From Nitrospira sp. (GTDB lineage Bacteria; Nitrospirota; Nitrospiria; Nitrospirales; Nitrospiraceae), in the NCBI GenBank assembly GCA_018242725.1, contig JAFEBI010000010.1, positions 65,892 through 129,891 on the forward strand: a DNA stretch of 64,000 bases, given 5' to 3'. A program made the position numbers and the translations under genes. How positions within the stretch are numbered: position 1 is the stretch's first letter; every line of letters begins with the position of its first letter. Positions 25,648-34,115 of this stretch are shown here, piece by piece. Below the pieces are notes generated by a model, which was not told the DNA's origin, did no database searches, and was given only the letters and a program-made list of their open reading frames with translations.

Positions 25648-27048
25648 ATGGCCGATAGGCCGAGTATTCTCTGTGGGGATCTGTCGTTGAAATCAAAGGT
25701 GATCTTTTCCTGCCAGGCTTGTGGCCACCAATCGCCACGGTGGCTTGGCCGCTGTCCCGACTGCGGCGGTTGGAATACGATGAAAGAAGAGCGGCAAGCA
25801 GCGACCGGCAAGGGCCGGCCTGCCGACTTGAAAACGGCTCAGGCCAAGGCCACACCCATCGCAGAAATCGAGGTGGTGGGTGAGGACCGTCGGTTGACCC
25901 ATATCGGCGAGTTTGATCGAGTCTTGGGCGGTGGAGTGATTCCCGGCGCGGTGATCTTGATCGGTGGCGACCCCGGCATCGGGAAGACCACATTGTTACT
26001 CCAGGCCTTGCCACGATTGGCGACGAAGGACGCTCCGGTTCTCTATGTCTCAGGAGAAGAATCGCCTCGGCAGATCAAGATGCGGGGGCAGCGGTTGGGG
26101 ATCGAACACCCACATTTGTTGATTTTGGCTGAAACATCGCTTGAACTGATTCTGAAGTCAGTTCAGGAAGTGCGACCGGTTGCGGTGGTCGTCGACTCCA
26201 TTCAGACGGTGTATACGGACCAGATCACGTCGGCTCCCGGCAGCATCAGTCAAGTGCAAGAGGTGGCGGGACAACTGATGTGGCTTGCGAAGCGCGCCGG
26301 CGTTCCGGTTTTCATCATCGGCCATGTCACGAAGGAAGGGGCGATCGCCGGGCCGCGGTTGTTGGAGCACATCGTCGATACCGTGTTGTACTTCGAAGGT
26401 GACAAGGGCCACAGTTATCGGATTCTCCGTGCCGTGAAGAATCGATTCGGATCGACGAACGAAATCGGTGTCTTTGAGATGAAAGACGCCGGGCTCGAAG
26501 AGGTGAGTAACCCATCTGAATTGTTCTTGGCCGAACGTTCCCAGCGAAGTGCGGGATCGGTGGTCGTGTCGAGTCTCGAAGGGACAAGACCGATCCTCGT
26601 TGAGCTGCAGGCGTTGGTGTCATCGACGAGCTATGCCATGCCCAAGCGGATGGCGAATGGGGTGGAATTGAACCGCGTTTCCCTGTTGCTTGCGGTGATG
26701 GAAAAGCGGTTGGGCGTGCATCTCTCCGGACAAGATGTCTATGTGAATGTCGTGGGCGGTATGCACATCGACGAGCCGGCGATTGATGTAGGGATTGTGG
26801 CGGCGGTCGCATCGAGCCTGCGGGATATCCCTGTCGAGCCGGGGTTTTTGATGTTGGGCGAGATCGGCTTAGGCGGAGAGGTCCGCGCGGTCAGTCAGGC
26901 TGAGGCACGCATTCGTGAGGCGGCAAAGATGGGATTCAAGCGCTGCCTCTTACCTGAGCGAAACTTGACGAAGTTGGATCCAATCGAGGGGATGGAGTTG
27001 ATCGGGATTCAAGAGGTCCGAGAAGCGCTCGAGGTAGTCTTGGTGTAG
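25648..27048 (+). CDS. radA: DNA repair protein RadA
   Basis: RecA-family helicase acting on recombination intermediates. N-terminal zinc finger C22, C25, C36, C39 (CQACG and CPDCGG). Walker A is GGDPGIGKTTLLLQ. The RadA-specific KNRFGSTNEIGVFEM motif is present, followed by a Lon-protease-like domain (YVNVVGGMHIDEPAIDVGIV). The ATG at 25648 gives 466 residues. Most RadA begin nearer the zinc finger, so the TTG at 25687 is an alternative. Confidence 0.96.
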   Translation: MADRPSILCGDLSLKSKVIFSCQACGHQSPRWLGRCPDCGGWNTMKEERQAATGKGRPADLKTAQAKATPIAEIEVVGEDRRLTHIGEFDRVLGGGVIPGAVILIGGDPGIGKTTLLLQALPRLATKDAPVLYVSGEESPRQIKMRGQRLGIEHPHLLILAETSLELILKSVQEVRPVAVVVDSIQTVYTDQITSAPGSISQVQEVAGQLMWLAKRAGVPVFIIGHVTKEGAIAGPRLLEHIVDTVLYFEGDKGHSYRILRAVKNRFGSTNEIGVFEMKDAGLEEVSNPSELFLAERSQRSAGSVVVSSLEGTRPILVELQALVSSTSYAMPKRMANGVELNRVSLLLAVMEKRLGVHLSGQDVYVNVVGGMHIDEPAIDVGIVAAVASSLRDIPVEPGFLMLGEIGLGGEVRAVSQAEARIREAAKMGFKRCLLPERNLTKLDPIEGMELIGIQEVREALEVVLV

Positions 27049-27061
27049 CGTATTGGTTGAG

Positions 27062-27916
27062 ATGGAGAGCTCCCTACGGATGATCATCGCGCGGCTGTTC
27101 TTTGTCGTTCTCCTTGGGCCGCTCGTCTTCTCTGCAGGCTGCGCACTGTTTGGTCCCAAGGAAGAGTTGCCGCTCAAACGAGTCACAGTTGAGGACTTAA
27201 CCATCTTGTTGCGTCAACGTGACGCTGCGGTCTATTCCATGAAAGGATTGTTCAGCGCCAAGGTACGGGGGGGGCTGATTCCGATACTCTCCCGAGTCGA
27301 AGGTACGGTCTACTATCGACGGCCGAATGCCATGAGGCTGAAAGGCTTCACTCCGTTCGGAGGTGAGCTGTTTGAATTCGTGCAGGCTGATGAGTGGTAT
27401 CGGCTCCGGCTCCCGATGGAGGGGAAAGTGTATACCGGTTCGCAAGCCGACTTAAAAGACCAGGGGAATCTTGCTCGCTTCTCTCAGCTGAGTGCATGGG
27501 CCATCGGAGGTCTGTTGGGAACGAACGCGCTTGCCAGAGACGAAACCGCCAAGCTTGTGCTGGAGCAGAGTCGGTATCGTCTTGATGTCTATGGTATGCC
27601 ACGTGGTGGGGTGGGCCATTCGTCGCGGACACTCATCCGCCGTCTCTGGTTTGATCATCGGTTACTGGTGGTGCAGGAGGATCGGCTTGGGGGGGATGGG
27701 GAGATCGAGGCCACGATTCACTACGATGATTTTAGGAGCCTTGATGAGAAAGGTGCCGTGTCGTCGCAGGCCATCGTCGATGCAGAAACTCGGTTGCTGC
27801 GCCCATTCAAAATTTCTCTTGAGGCTGGACGGGGGCAGGGAGTCGTGCAGGTCACCTTCCATGAACTGCACCAGAATCAGATGATTACAGCGGAAGACTT
27901 GGGACAGACCTTGTAA
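27062..27916 (+). CDS. Outer-membrane-type lipoprotein (LolB/DUF4292-like)
   Basis: Lipoprotein signal with lipobox FSAGC (Cys about residue 27). The body resembles LolB/DUF4292 beta-barrel halves: YSMKGLFSAKVRG, GTVYYRRPNAMRLKGFTPFG, FEFVQADEWYRLRLPMEGKV. This fold binds lipidated proteins or hydrophobic ligands at the outer membrane. The ATG at 27062 was chosen; a second is at 27080. It lies between radA and tsaB with very short gaps. Confidence 0.78.
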   Translation: MESSLRMIIARLFFVVLLGPLVFSAGCALFGPKEELPLKRVTVEDLTILLRQRDAAVYSMKGLFSAKVRGGLIPILSRVEGTVYYRRPNAMRLKGFTPFGGELFEFVQADEWYRLRLPMEGKVYTGSQADLKDQGNLARFSQLSAWAIGGLLGTNALARDETAKLVLEQSRYRLDVYGMPRGGVGHSSRTLIRRLWFDHRLLVVQEDRLGGDGEIEATIHYDDFRSLDEKGAVSSQAIVDAETRLLRPFKISLEAGRGQGVVQVTFHELHQNQMITAEDLGQTL

Positions 27917-27921
27917 CCACG

Positions 27922-28701
27922 ATGAAGATCCTTGCGATTGAAACGGCCACCATGTGGCAGAGTGTGGCGATTCTCGATGAAAACGACATCCTTGCCCAGC
28001 ATGGGCAGGAGGCCGATGGGGCCCATGGCACAGTGCTGTTGCCGACCATCGATCGCCTGCTGACGCAATCGCAGGTAAAACTGCATGAACTGAGCGGGCT
28101 GGTCTGTTCAGCTGGGCCTGGTTCGTTTACAGGGATTCGAGTCGGTCTCGCGACAGGACTCGGTCTTAGGGCCGCAACCGGACTTCCCCTAGTTCTTGTC
28201 CCGACACTGGAGGCCATGGCCTGGAACGTGGACAGCACATTACCGATTTGTCCCCTGTTATCCAGCCGTCGGGGAGAAGTGTATTGGGCGATCTTTCGCC
28301 GAGGCATGGATAGGCGTGTCGAGCGTGTGGTTGGTGAGCAGGTTGGGACGGAACAGGCGTTCGTTCAGAGTCTTCATGAGCCGACATTGGTATTTGGAGC
28401 GGGATGGGCGACGATGGCACCCGAGACTCACGACCGCCTGGCAAAGGCGGGGATGGTGACGGTCGGACCCGACCACCTTTGTACGCCGTCGGCCGTCTCA
28501 GTTGCTCGTGTTGGGATGAGTCGGCTTCAACTGGGGGAGGTTGCGGGGGAGGTCGTGACGCCACTCTATCTCCAACGGGCTGAGGCCGATATCCAATATG
28601 AACGATCGGGAGGGCTTTCACCGGTCGCGAGGCGTCAAAGCCGGGTTGAACGGAAGACGGCAGAGCGATTGGTGCGAGGCCGGAATCGGTCGAGAGTGTG
28701 A
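27922..28701 (+). CDS. tsaB: tRNA t6A modification protein TsaB
   Basis: ASKHA-fold partner of TsaD and TsaE in N6-threonylcarbamoyladenosine synthesis. It begins MKILAIETATMWQSVAILD and has the signature SAGPGSFTGIRVGLATGLGL. Its 259 residues slightly exceed the family norm because of a basic tail. It overlaps the start region of rimI, a common pairing. tsaD is at 39318 in this window. Confidence 0.95.
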   Translation: MKILAIETATMWQSVAILDENDILAQHGQEADGAHGTVLLPTIDRLLTQSQVKLHELSGLVCSAGPGSFTGIRVGLATGLGLRAATGLPLVLVPTLEAMAWNVDSTLPICPLLSSRRGEVYWAIFRRGMDRRVERVVGEQVGTEQAFVQSLHEPTLVFGAGWATMAPETHDRLAKAGMVTVGPDHLCTPSAVSVARVGMSRLQLGEVAGEVVTPLYLQRAEADIQYERSGGLSPVARRQSRVERKTAERLVRGRNRSRV

Positions 28702-28724
28702 ACCATCTGTGCGGTGAGAGAGCG

Positions 28725-29270
28725 ATGTTGGATCTGCACATTCTTCCAGCGACAGCGGAAATGTTGCCGGAGATTGTTTCGCTCGAAGAGGCTTGCTTCT
28801 CGGCGCCTTGGACGCGCAAAATGCTGGAAGCTGAGTTGACGGGGAATCCCTTCGCGCATTTTCTTGTCGCGTCGCGCCAAGATTGGTCGAAGGGAGAAGC
28901 GAACGCGGTGATTCTCGGCTATCATTGCTTCTGGATTGTTTTTGAAGAGCTGCGGCTGATGAATTTGGCGGTCCAAGGGACGATGCGCAGGCAGGGAGTG
29001 GGACGGGCGTTGGTGATGGAGGCCTGCCGTCTAGGGGTTGAACAGGCCGCCACTCGCGCGACCCTCGAAGTCAGAGCATCGAACGATGCAGCACGGTCGT
29101 TGTACACGCAGATGGGGTTTATTCAGGTCGGCAAGCGTCCGCAGTATTACACCCATCCCACCGAAGACGCGCTTTTAATGGAAATGAATCCACTTGTGCT
29201 GCCAGGTGAGCGGCAGCGAGATCGAACATGCCGCTTGGGAGGTGATGCACTGTTGTCAGATTCACTCTAA
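28725..29270 (+). CDS. rimI: Ribosomal-protein-alanine N-acetyltransferase RimI
   Basis: GNAT acetyltransferase that acetylates ribosomal protein S18. It has EEACFSAPWTRKMLEAEL near the start, the acetyl-CoA loop RRQGVGRALVMEA and SNDAARSLYTQMGFIQVGKR. The ATG at 28725 follows GGTGAGAG; a GTG at 28698 overlapping the tsaB stop is also possible. The C-terminal 25 residues are not part of the domain. Confidence 0.92.
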   Translation: MLDLHILPATAEMLPEIVSLEEACFSAPWTRKMLEAELTGNPFAHFLVASRQDWSKGEANAVILGYHCFWIVFEELRLMNLAVQGTMRRQGVGRALVMEACRLGVEQAATRATLEVRASNDAARSLYTQMGFIQVGKRPQYYTHPTEDALLMEMNPLVLPGERQRDRTCRLGGDALLSDSL

Positions 29271-29286
29271 CCAGGGGAGGTGTCGT

Positions 29287-29526
29287 ATGTTGACGGAAGA
29301 TGCGATTATGGAACAGCTTCGCCACACCAACACCGAATTTCGAGAGTTGGAAGAGTCCCACCAACGTCTGGACTTTGAACTCAATGAGTTGCAAAGACGT
29401 CATGTGCTGACGCCAAACGAAGAAATCGAGAAAAAGCGGATTCAAAAAGAGAAATTGGTCAAGAAAGACAAGCTAGCAGAATTCATTCGTCTGTATCGGG
29501 ACCAACAATTGGAGCCAGCACGGTAA
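29287..29526 (+). CDS. DUF465 (YdcH-like) protein
   Basis: A 79-residue, highly charged helical protein: MLTEDAIMEQLRHTNTEFRE, then HQRLDFELNELQRRHVLTP and a Lys-rich second helix (KKRIQKEKLVKKDKLAEF). It matches the DUF465/YdcH pattern of two helices forming a hairpin; the function is unknown. GGGGAGGTGTCGT before the ATG at 29287 is a good ribosome site, so the longer upstream frame is rejected. Confidence 0.88.
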   Translation: MLTEDAIMEQLRHTNTEFRELEESHQRLDFELNELQRRHVLTPNEEIEKKRIQKEKLVKKDKLAEFIRLYRDQQLEPAR

Positions 29527-29568
29527 TCAGCCTCTTGCCATTCAGACTTAGGACCCTTGGCCGGTTTT

Positions 29569-30345
29569 ATGCAGCACGTCGTTCATCCGTTTGCCCTTCA
29601 CATTCAAGCTGTCAAGCGTCGATTGCTCATCATCGGAGCGACGGTGGTGAGCGCACTGGTGCTCACGTTTACGTTTTCGTCGGAGCTGGTGGCCTGGCTG
29701 AATCGCCCCTTCCCGAACCAGCTGGCATTTTATGGGCCGACGGAGGCGCTCTTCGCTTCGATCAAGGTTTCATTGTTGGCGGCGGTGATCCTGAGCCTGC
29801 CGGTCATTTTCTACCAATGTTGGAAGTTCATTGAGCCAGCGTTGTTGCCGACCGAACAACGCTGGGCCATCCCGCTGTTTATGATTGCCGGTGGGTTGTT
29901 CGCATTAGGACTCGTGTTTTGTAATGTGGTGATTCTGCCGCTTGTGATCGAATGGTTTGTGAGTTTTGGGATGGACCGCGATATTACCCCACAACTCAGC
30001 GTGGGGACCTACATTGATTTCAATGTGAAGTTCTTGCTGATCTTTGGGTGCGCGTTTGAATTGCCGTTGGCCATGACCCTTGCGGCGATGACGGGATTCG
30101 TTTCCGCGCGCAAGTTCGCCCAATATCGTAAACATGCCATCTTGCTCTGTCTCATCGTCTCGGCGGTCGTCACGCCCGACGCGACGCTATTTACAATGCT
30201 GCTCATGGCCGTTCCCCTGATGGCGCTGTACGAGGTCGGGATTCTTGGCGCGCGTGTGTTTGGACGAAATACGACTCCCAGCGACGTCGATTTGCCGCTT
30301 GATCCGGATCTGCCGATCAATACTGCGGGAACGAGGATGCGATGA
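29569..30345 (+). CDS. tatC: Twin-arginine translocase subunit TatC
   Basis: Integral membrane receptor of the Tat export pathway. Six hydrophobic segments are seen. The cytoplasmic start includes HIQAVKRRLLIIGATV. Family blocks are FYQCWKFIEPALLPTEQR, FGCAFELPLAMTLAAMTG and FRKHA-like QYRKHAILLCL. An ATG (29569) or a TTG (29557) may start it. No tatA/tatB is encoded in the window. The C-terminal tail after the last helix is long and acidic. Confidence 0.94.
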   Translation: MQHVVHPFALHIQAVKRRLLIIGATVVSALVLTFTFSSELVAWLNRPFPNQLAFYGPTEALFASIKVSLLAAVILSLPVIFYQCWKFIEPALLPTEQRWAIPLFMIAGGLFALGLVFCNVVILPLVIEWFVSFGMDRDITPQLSVGTYIDFNVKFLLIFGCAFELPLAMTLAAMTGFVSARKFAQYRKHAILLCLIVSAVVTPDATLFTMLLMAVPLMALYEVGILGARVFGRNTTPSDVDLPLDPDLPINTAGTRMR

Positions 30346-31436
30346 GGGCTCGGCTCGTAAAGGTTTGTCGGATCGCTCTTCTCTCGGTGACGGTGTTCGT
30401 GGGAGCCGGTTTTCAGTATTCGGTAGAAGGTGAGAGCTTTCAGGCGCATCTCGTGTCGTCTCCGATGCCGACGCTCGTGGCAGATCCTTCACCATCGCCT
30501 GACCCCTTTGAACAATCCGTCGCGAGCGTGCAAGCGCTTGTCATAGACGGCCACGGGACGATTTATGCCGGGTCATTTGGACATGGCATCTTTCGTAGCG
30601 TTGATCGCGGTTCAACGTGGGTTCGAGTGGGAGGGGGAGTGACCGATCCGTTTATTTTGAGCCTGTCCTCCACCAAGGATGGTGCGGTCTATGCCGGTAC
30701 GTTTCGTGGGGGGGTGTTTCGCTCGCGTGACGACGGCCGCTCGTGGCAACCGGTCAGTACCGGGCTCAAACAACTGGAGGTGAAGGCCCTCCTGGCAGTT
30801 GATCAGGAACTCTTTGCCGGAACAGGGGATGGTGTCTATCGCCTGCGGCACTCGGACGATCATTGGATTCCCGTCACGACCGGATTGGACGATATTTTGG
30901 TTCATGCGCTGGCTCGCTCGGTTGATGGGACGTTATTCGCCGGAACATCGGGGAAAGGTCTCTTTCGCTACAGTCCTCGTTCATCAGGGTGGGTGCGGTT
31001 ACATCATGGTTTGAAGGACCATGAAGGGATGATTGAAAACTTCATCCGCGTCCTCGTCATTGATTACGACCAGAACATTGTCGCCGGAACGTTTGACGGC
31101 GGAGTATTCCGCAGTGCCGATGGTGGACTGACCTGGCGACCGATCAGTCGGGCATTGCCCAATGATTCCATCCGGGGTATTGTGTCGAGCGATCGGACAT
31201 TGGTTGTGGCGACGGGACACGGAATTTTTAAGACCGTGGATCAGGGGAAGCATTGGACTCCGGTGAATATGGGACTGACGAACCAGGCTATCCAAGTGTT
31301 GATCGGATCCAAAGAGACCGGATTCTATGCAGGAACAAGTTCCGGAGTGTTTCGGAGCGACGACGGGAGTTCATGGATTGCCGTGAATGAGGGGCTGGAG
31401 GCCGGAGTTGCGCCACCGCCGTTTCTCTTTCGATAA
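30342..31436 (+). CDS. Exported beta-propeller protein (BNR/Ycf48-like repeats)
   Basis: An N-terminal hydrophobic segment (IALLSVTVFVGAGF) acts as a signal. At least six repeats of about 45 residues follow, each with a core such as YAGTFRGGVFRSRDDGRSW, FAGTSGKGLFRYS or VAGTFDGGVFRSADGGLTW. These BNR-type Asp boxes build a beta-propeller as in sialidases and photosystem assembly factor Ycf48. The active-site residues of sialidases are not evident. It overlaps tatC by 4 bases and precedes a cyclophilin, suggesting a role in the folding or assembly of exported proteins. Confidence 0.82.
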   Translation: MRARLVKVCRIALLSVTVFVGAGFQYSVEGESFQAHLVSSPMPTLVADPSPSPDPFEQSVASVQALVIDGHGTIYAGSFGHGIFRSVDRGSTWVRVGGGVTDPFILSLSSTKDGAVYAGTFRGGVFRSRDDGRSWQPVSTGLKQLEVKALLAVDQELFAGTGDGVYRLRHSDDHWIPVTTGLDDILVHALARSVDGTLFAGTSGKGLFRYSPRSSGWVRLHHGLKDHEGMIENFIRVLVIDYDQNIVAGTFDGGVFRSADGGLTWRPISRALPNDSIRGIVSSDRTLVVATGHGIFKTVDQGKHWTPVNMGLTNQAIQVLIGSKETGFYAGTSSGVFRSDDGSSWIAVNEGLEAGVAPPPFLFR

Positions 31437-31456
31437 TGTGAGAAAGGATACATCGA

Positions 31457-31969
31457 ATGGCTGAGAAAAATGACAAAGTCCAAGCGACGATTGCTGTGAC
31501 GAGCAAGGGACAACCGATCGGCGACATTGTGCTCAAGTTTTTTTCCGATGTGGCGTCCGGTCATGTTACGAACTTTATCAAGCTGTCCAAAGAGGGATTT
31601 TACGATGGGACAACGTTCCACCGAGTGATCCCTGGATTCATGATTCAGGGAGGGGACCCGAATAGTAAGAGCCCAGATCGTTCCTCACATGGCATGGGTG
31701 GGCCTGGGTACAAAGTGAAGGCGGAGTTCAACAGCACTCCCCATAAGCGAGGGATCGTTTCAATGGCTCGATCCAATGATCCGGATAGCGCCGGGTCGCA
31801 GTTCTTTATCTGTGTCGCCGACGCAAACTTCCTCGATTGGCAATATACCGTCTTCGGAGAGGTGGTGAGCGGTATGGACGTCGTCGACAAGATTGTCGGT
31901 ATGAAACGTGATGGCAGGGACAATCCATTGGAGCGTGCCGAGATGACCGTCACGATCAGCGAGGGGTGA
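31457..31969 (+). CDS. Peptidyl-prolyl cis-trans isomerase (cyclophilin)
   Basis: A single-domain cyclophilin of 170 residues without a signal peptide, so cytoplasmic. Active-site stretches are present: TTFHRVIPGFMIQGGDP, MARSNDPDSAGSQFFICV, FLDWQYTVFGEVVSGMDVV. It catalyses proline isomerisation during folding. The start follows GAAAGGA. Confidence 0.96.
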   Translation: MAEKNDKVQATIAVTSKGQPIGDIVLKFFSDVASGHVTNFIKLSKEGFYDGTTFHRVIPGFMIQGGDPNSKSPDRSSHGMGGPGYKVKAEFNSTPHKRGIVSMARSNDPDSAGSQFFICVADANFLDWQYTVFGEVVSGMDVVDKIVGMKRDGRDNPLERAEMTVTISEG

Positions 31970-32745
31970 AAGACGGAGTGAAATATCGGAGGAGGCAAGA
32001 TCGAAAGCTGAACACGATGATGTGGATTGCCATCATGCTTTTGACACTTTCTCCCGTATTGTTGGTCGGTTGCGCGTTGCCACATATTCCCTCACGGATC
32101 GTGTACGAAGATCCTGTGAACTATGTGCGGCTCGAAGAAGATGCCGATGTGCTCGCTGAATGGCTACCCACTCACCATACCCATCCATTTCTCATAGAAC
32201 CTGGCACTATACGTACCATTTTGACGGGAATGAAAGTGCAGGAACACCGGACCGCACTGCAACGGTGGTTTCTTGGGGAGTCTCCATTGGTTCAGGCTTT
32301 CACGGATGAGGAGATGACGCTCTTGTCGGCTCAACTGGCAGAAGCATTGGCAGAAGCCACCTATCACGAGCGTGTCACGTTTTATCTCAGCCAACCACAA
32401 ACATTTGCCCGGCGCATTATTACGACGGGTGGATTGTATATCCATGGCACGGAGTTGCACTTTTTGCTGGGCAATTGGCGGATTATTTACGGCATTCCAG
32501 CCTATGGCATGATCTATGACCGCCGCTATCCTATGAGGCCGACCGCAGCTAAGGGTTTTGACCTGCTCTTTCAGCCGGCTGAAGCGGTTATCCCCCTACG
32601 AAACAGCCTGATTGATGGGATCTTTGCTAACGCCAAAGATGAGCTCGTTGTTGATTTAACCAAACTCGAGTCCTCTGAGCCGGTCACGTTGCTCAGGGGA
32701 CTCTGTATGAATAGCCAGGCGTTCTGTTCACGGGAGCCTAGCTGA
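31966..32745 (+). CDS. Hypothetical lipoprotein
   Basis: Lipobox LLVGC follows a hydrophobic stretch (IAIMLLTLSPV). With the GTG start overlapping the cyclophilin stop (GTGA) the signal has a long basic n-region (KYRRRQDRK). An ATG at 32017 would give a more usual one. The mature part is about 220 residues, with YVRLEEDADVLAEWLPTHHT and FYLSQPQTFARRIITTGGLY. I do not recognise the family. It is probably co-transcribed with the beta-propeller and cyclophilin genes. Confidence 0.72.
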   Translation: MKDGVKYRRRQDRKLNTMMWIAIMLLTLSPVLLVGCALPHIPSRIVYEDPVNYVRLEEDADVLAEWLPTHHTHPFLIEPGTIRTILTGMKVQEHRTALQRWFLGESPLVQAFTDEEMTLLSAQLAEALAEATYHERVTFYLSQPQTFARRIITTGGLYIHGTELHFLLGNWRIIYGIPAYGMIYDRRYPMRPTAAKGFDLLFQPAEAVIPLRNSLIDGIFANAKDELVVDLTKLESSEPVTLLRGLCMNSQAFCSREPS

Positions 32746-32812
32746 TCTTTTCTCGGGAGTTTGTGGAAGGAGACGAGCAAGCATGCGGACAAGTCCGGAG
32801 AGGAAAGAGGCC

Positions 32813-33808
32813 TTATCGACCAGTTGATCGTCGTAAATACATCTTCGGCACTTCCATTAGCCCCTCGATGATCGATGGCCACCCAAGCTTGCTCTGACCC
32901 AAGACACGGTCGCTAAATCGAATAGGGAGTTCGTTCACCGTCGCTCCAAGCTGCACGGCTCGCCAGGCTAACTCAACTTGAAAAATGTATCCTTTGGTTT
33001 GCACGGTCGATAAGGCCATTTTCTCTAGCAGTCCACGGCGATAACACCGAAAGCCTCCGGTCCAGTCCTTGATGATCGAACCCAGAAAGAGGCTCACGTA
33101 GCTATTGCCGCATCGGGACACAAGTCGTCGGCGGGCGTTCCAGTTTTCCGTCCCACCGCCGGGAACATAGCGACTGCCAATGACCAAGTCGGCCGTGTGG
33201 CTGCGGTGAACCAAGCGGGGAAGATCCCAGGGGGCATGGCTGAAGTCACAATCCATCTCGATGATTCGATCATAGGGGCGCTGGAGGGCCCACTGAAAGC
33301 CCGCGAGGTAGGCAGGCCCGAGCCCCTCCTTTTTAGGCCGATGGAGTACATGGACATGAGGGTAGCGGGTGCTTAGCTGATCAGCCAGTTCACCGGTCCC
33401 ATCCGGTGAATTGTCATCCACAATCACAATATCCGTTACGAGATATTGGCCGATTGCCGTAACCATTGCTTCAAGATTGGCACGTTCATTATAGGTCGGA
33501 AGGACCACCACGATGGATTCGCCAAATGTGAACGGTGAGGCAGGCACGAGCTGTAGTTCTCCAGCCACTTGAGAGTATCCTGAATCATGATCGTTCGCTG
33601 AGGCTCTATCGCGAATTGCTACGCGAGCGCTGTTGACTCCTTGAGCAATGAGTGCTTCGGCTTGGTCAAAATCCTGTACAAGGTACGCTTCGTCTGGGCG
33701 CAATCGTTTGAGAGAGACAGGCTGACCATCTCTGAAAACCGGATGGACGTGAACCGATGTGGGTTGGGGGCCAGTGTCTGATGGGACAATCGCCTGATGT
33801 GAGGACAT
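32813..33808 (-). CDS. Polyprenyl-phosphate mannosyltransferase-like GT2 enzyme
   Basis: A GT2 domain begins near residue 95 with VVLPTYNERANLEAMV and has VDDNSPDGTGELAD, IEMDCDFSHAPWDLP and DWTGGFRCYRRGLL. It matches dolichol/polyprenol-phosphate mannose synthases, which load a sugar on a lipid carrier at the membrane. No C-terminal membrane helices are seen, so it is the short DPM1 type. The first 90 residues are a separate unrecognised segment. AAGG lies 6 bases before the ATG. Confidence 0.9.
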   Translation of the reverse strand: MSSHQAIVPSDTGPQPTSVHVHPVFRDGQPVSLKRLRPDEAYLVQDFDQAEALIAQGVNSARVAIRDRASANDHDSGYSQVAGELQLVPASPFTFGESIVVVLPTYNERANLEAMVTAIGQYLVTDIVIVDDNSPDGTGELADQLSTRYPHVHVLHRPKKEGLGPAYLAGFQWALQRPYDRIIEMDCDFSHAPWDLPRLVHRSHTADLVIGSRYVPGGGTENWNARRRLVSRCGNSYVSLFLGSIIKDWTGGFRCYRRGLLEKMALSTVQTKGYIFQVELAWRAVQLGATVNELPIRFSDRVLGQSKLGWPSIIEGLMEVPKMYLRRSTGR

Positions 33809-34029
33809 GAAGAACCTTGCCGAGTCTCACTGGTTATGATGGACCTGCCTACCCAGAACAAGATAGGCATCAGAGATCTTGGACATGTAGGAAGCAAGAC
33901 CAAAACAGATATTGCGTGTGATTTGCCTAGCCTTCCATGGAAACGTGTGGATTGTAGACGACAGGCGAGAACTGTGCAAGTAGAGGCCATGGGCGGCCTT
34001 TTCTTTTAGTGACCAATGCTCTGTCCATT
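33809..34029. other. Intergenic region between divergent genes
   Basis: No gene is seen between the glycosyltransferase start and the next promoter. A terminator-like hairpin on the plus strand is the only feature (separate entry). Confidence 0.5.
33984..34007 (+). terminator. Terminator-like hairpin without an upstream gene
   Basis: AGGCC (33984-33988) and GGCCT (33995-33999) enclose 6 bases and are followed by TTTCTTTT. No plus-strand gene ends here; the gene to the left starts on the other strand. It may end a short unannotated RNA or protect the next promoter from read-through. Confidence 0.4.
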
Positions 34030-34059
34030 TTGACAGTGCGGGAATCGCTATGCTACAGT
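34030..34059 (+). promoter_or_regulatory. Sigma-70 type promoter for the flavoprotein gene
   Basis: A perfect TTGACA (34030-34035) and TACAGT (34054-34059) with an 18-base spacer lie about 55 bases upstream of ATG 34116. Confidence 0.6.
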
Positions 34060-34115
34060 CCGCCGATCGTTGATAATCAAGGCTTTTCTACGTACATCCT
34101 GAAGGACGATTGAAT

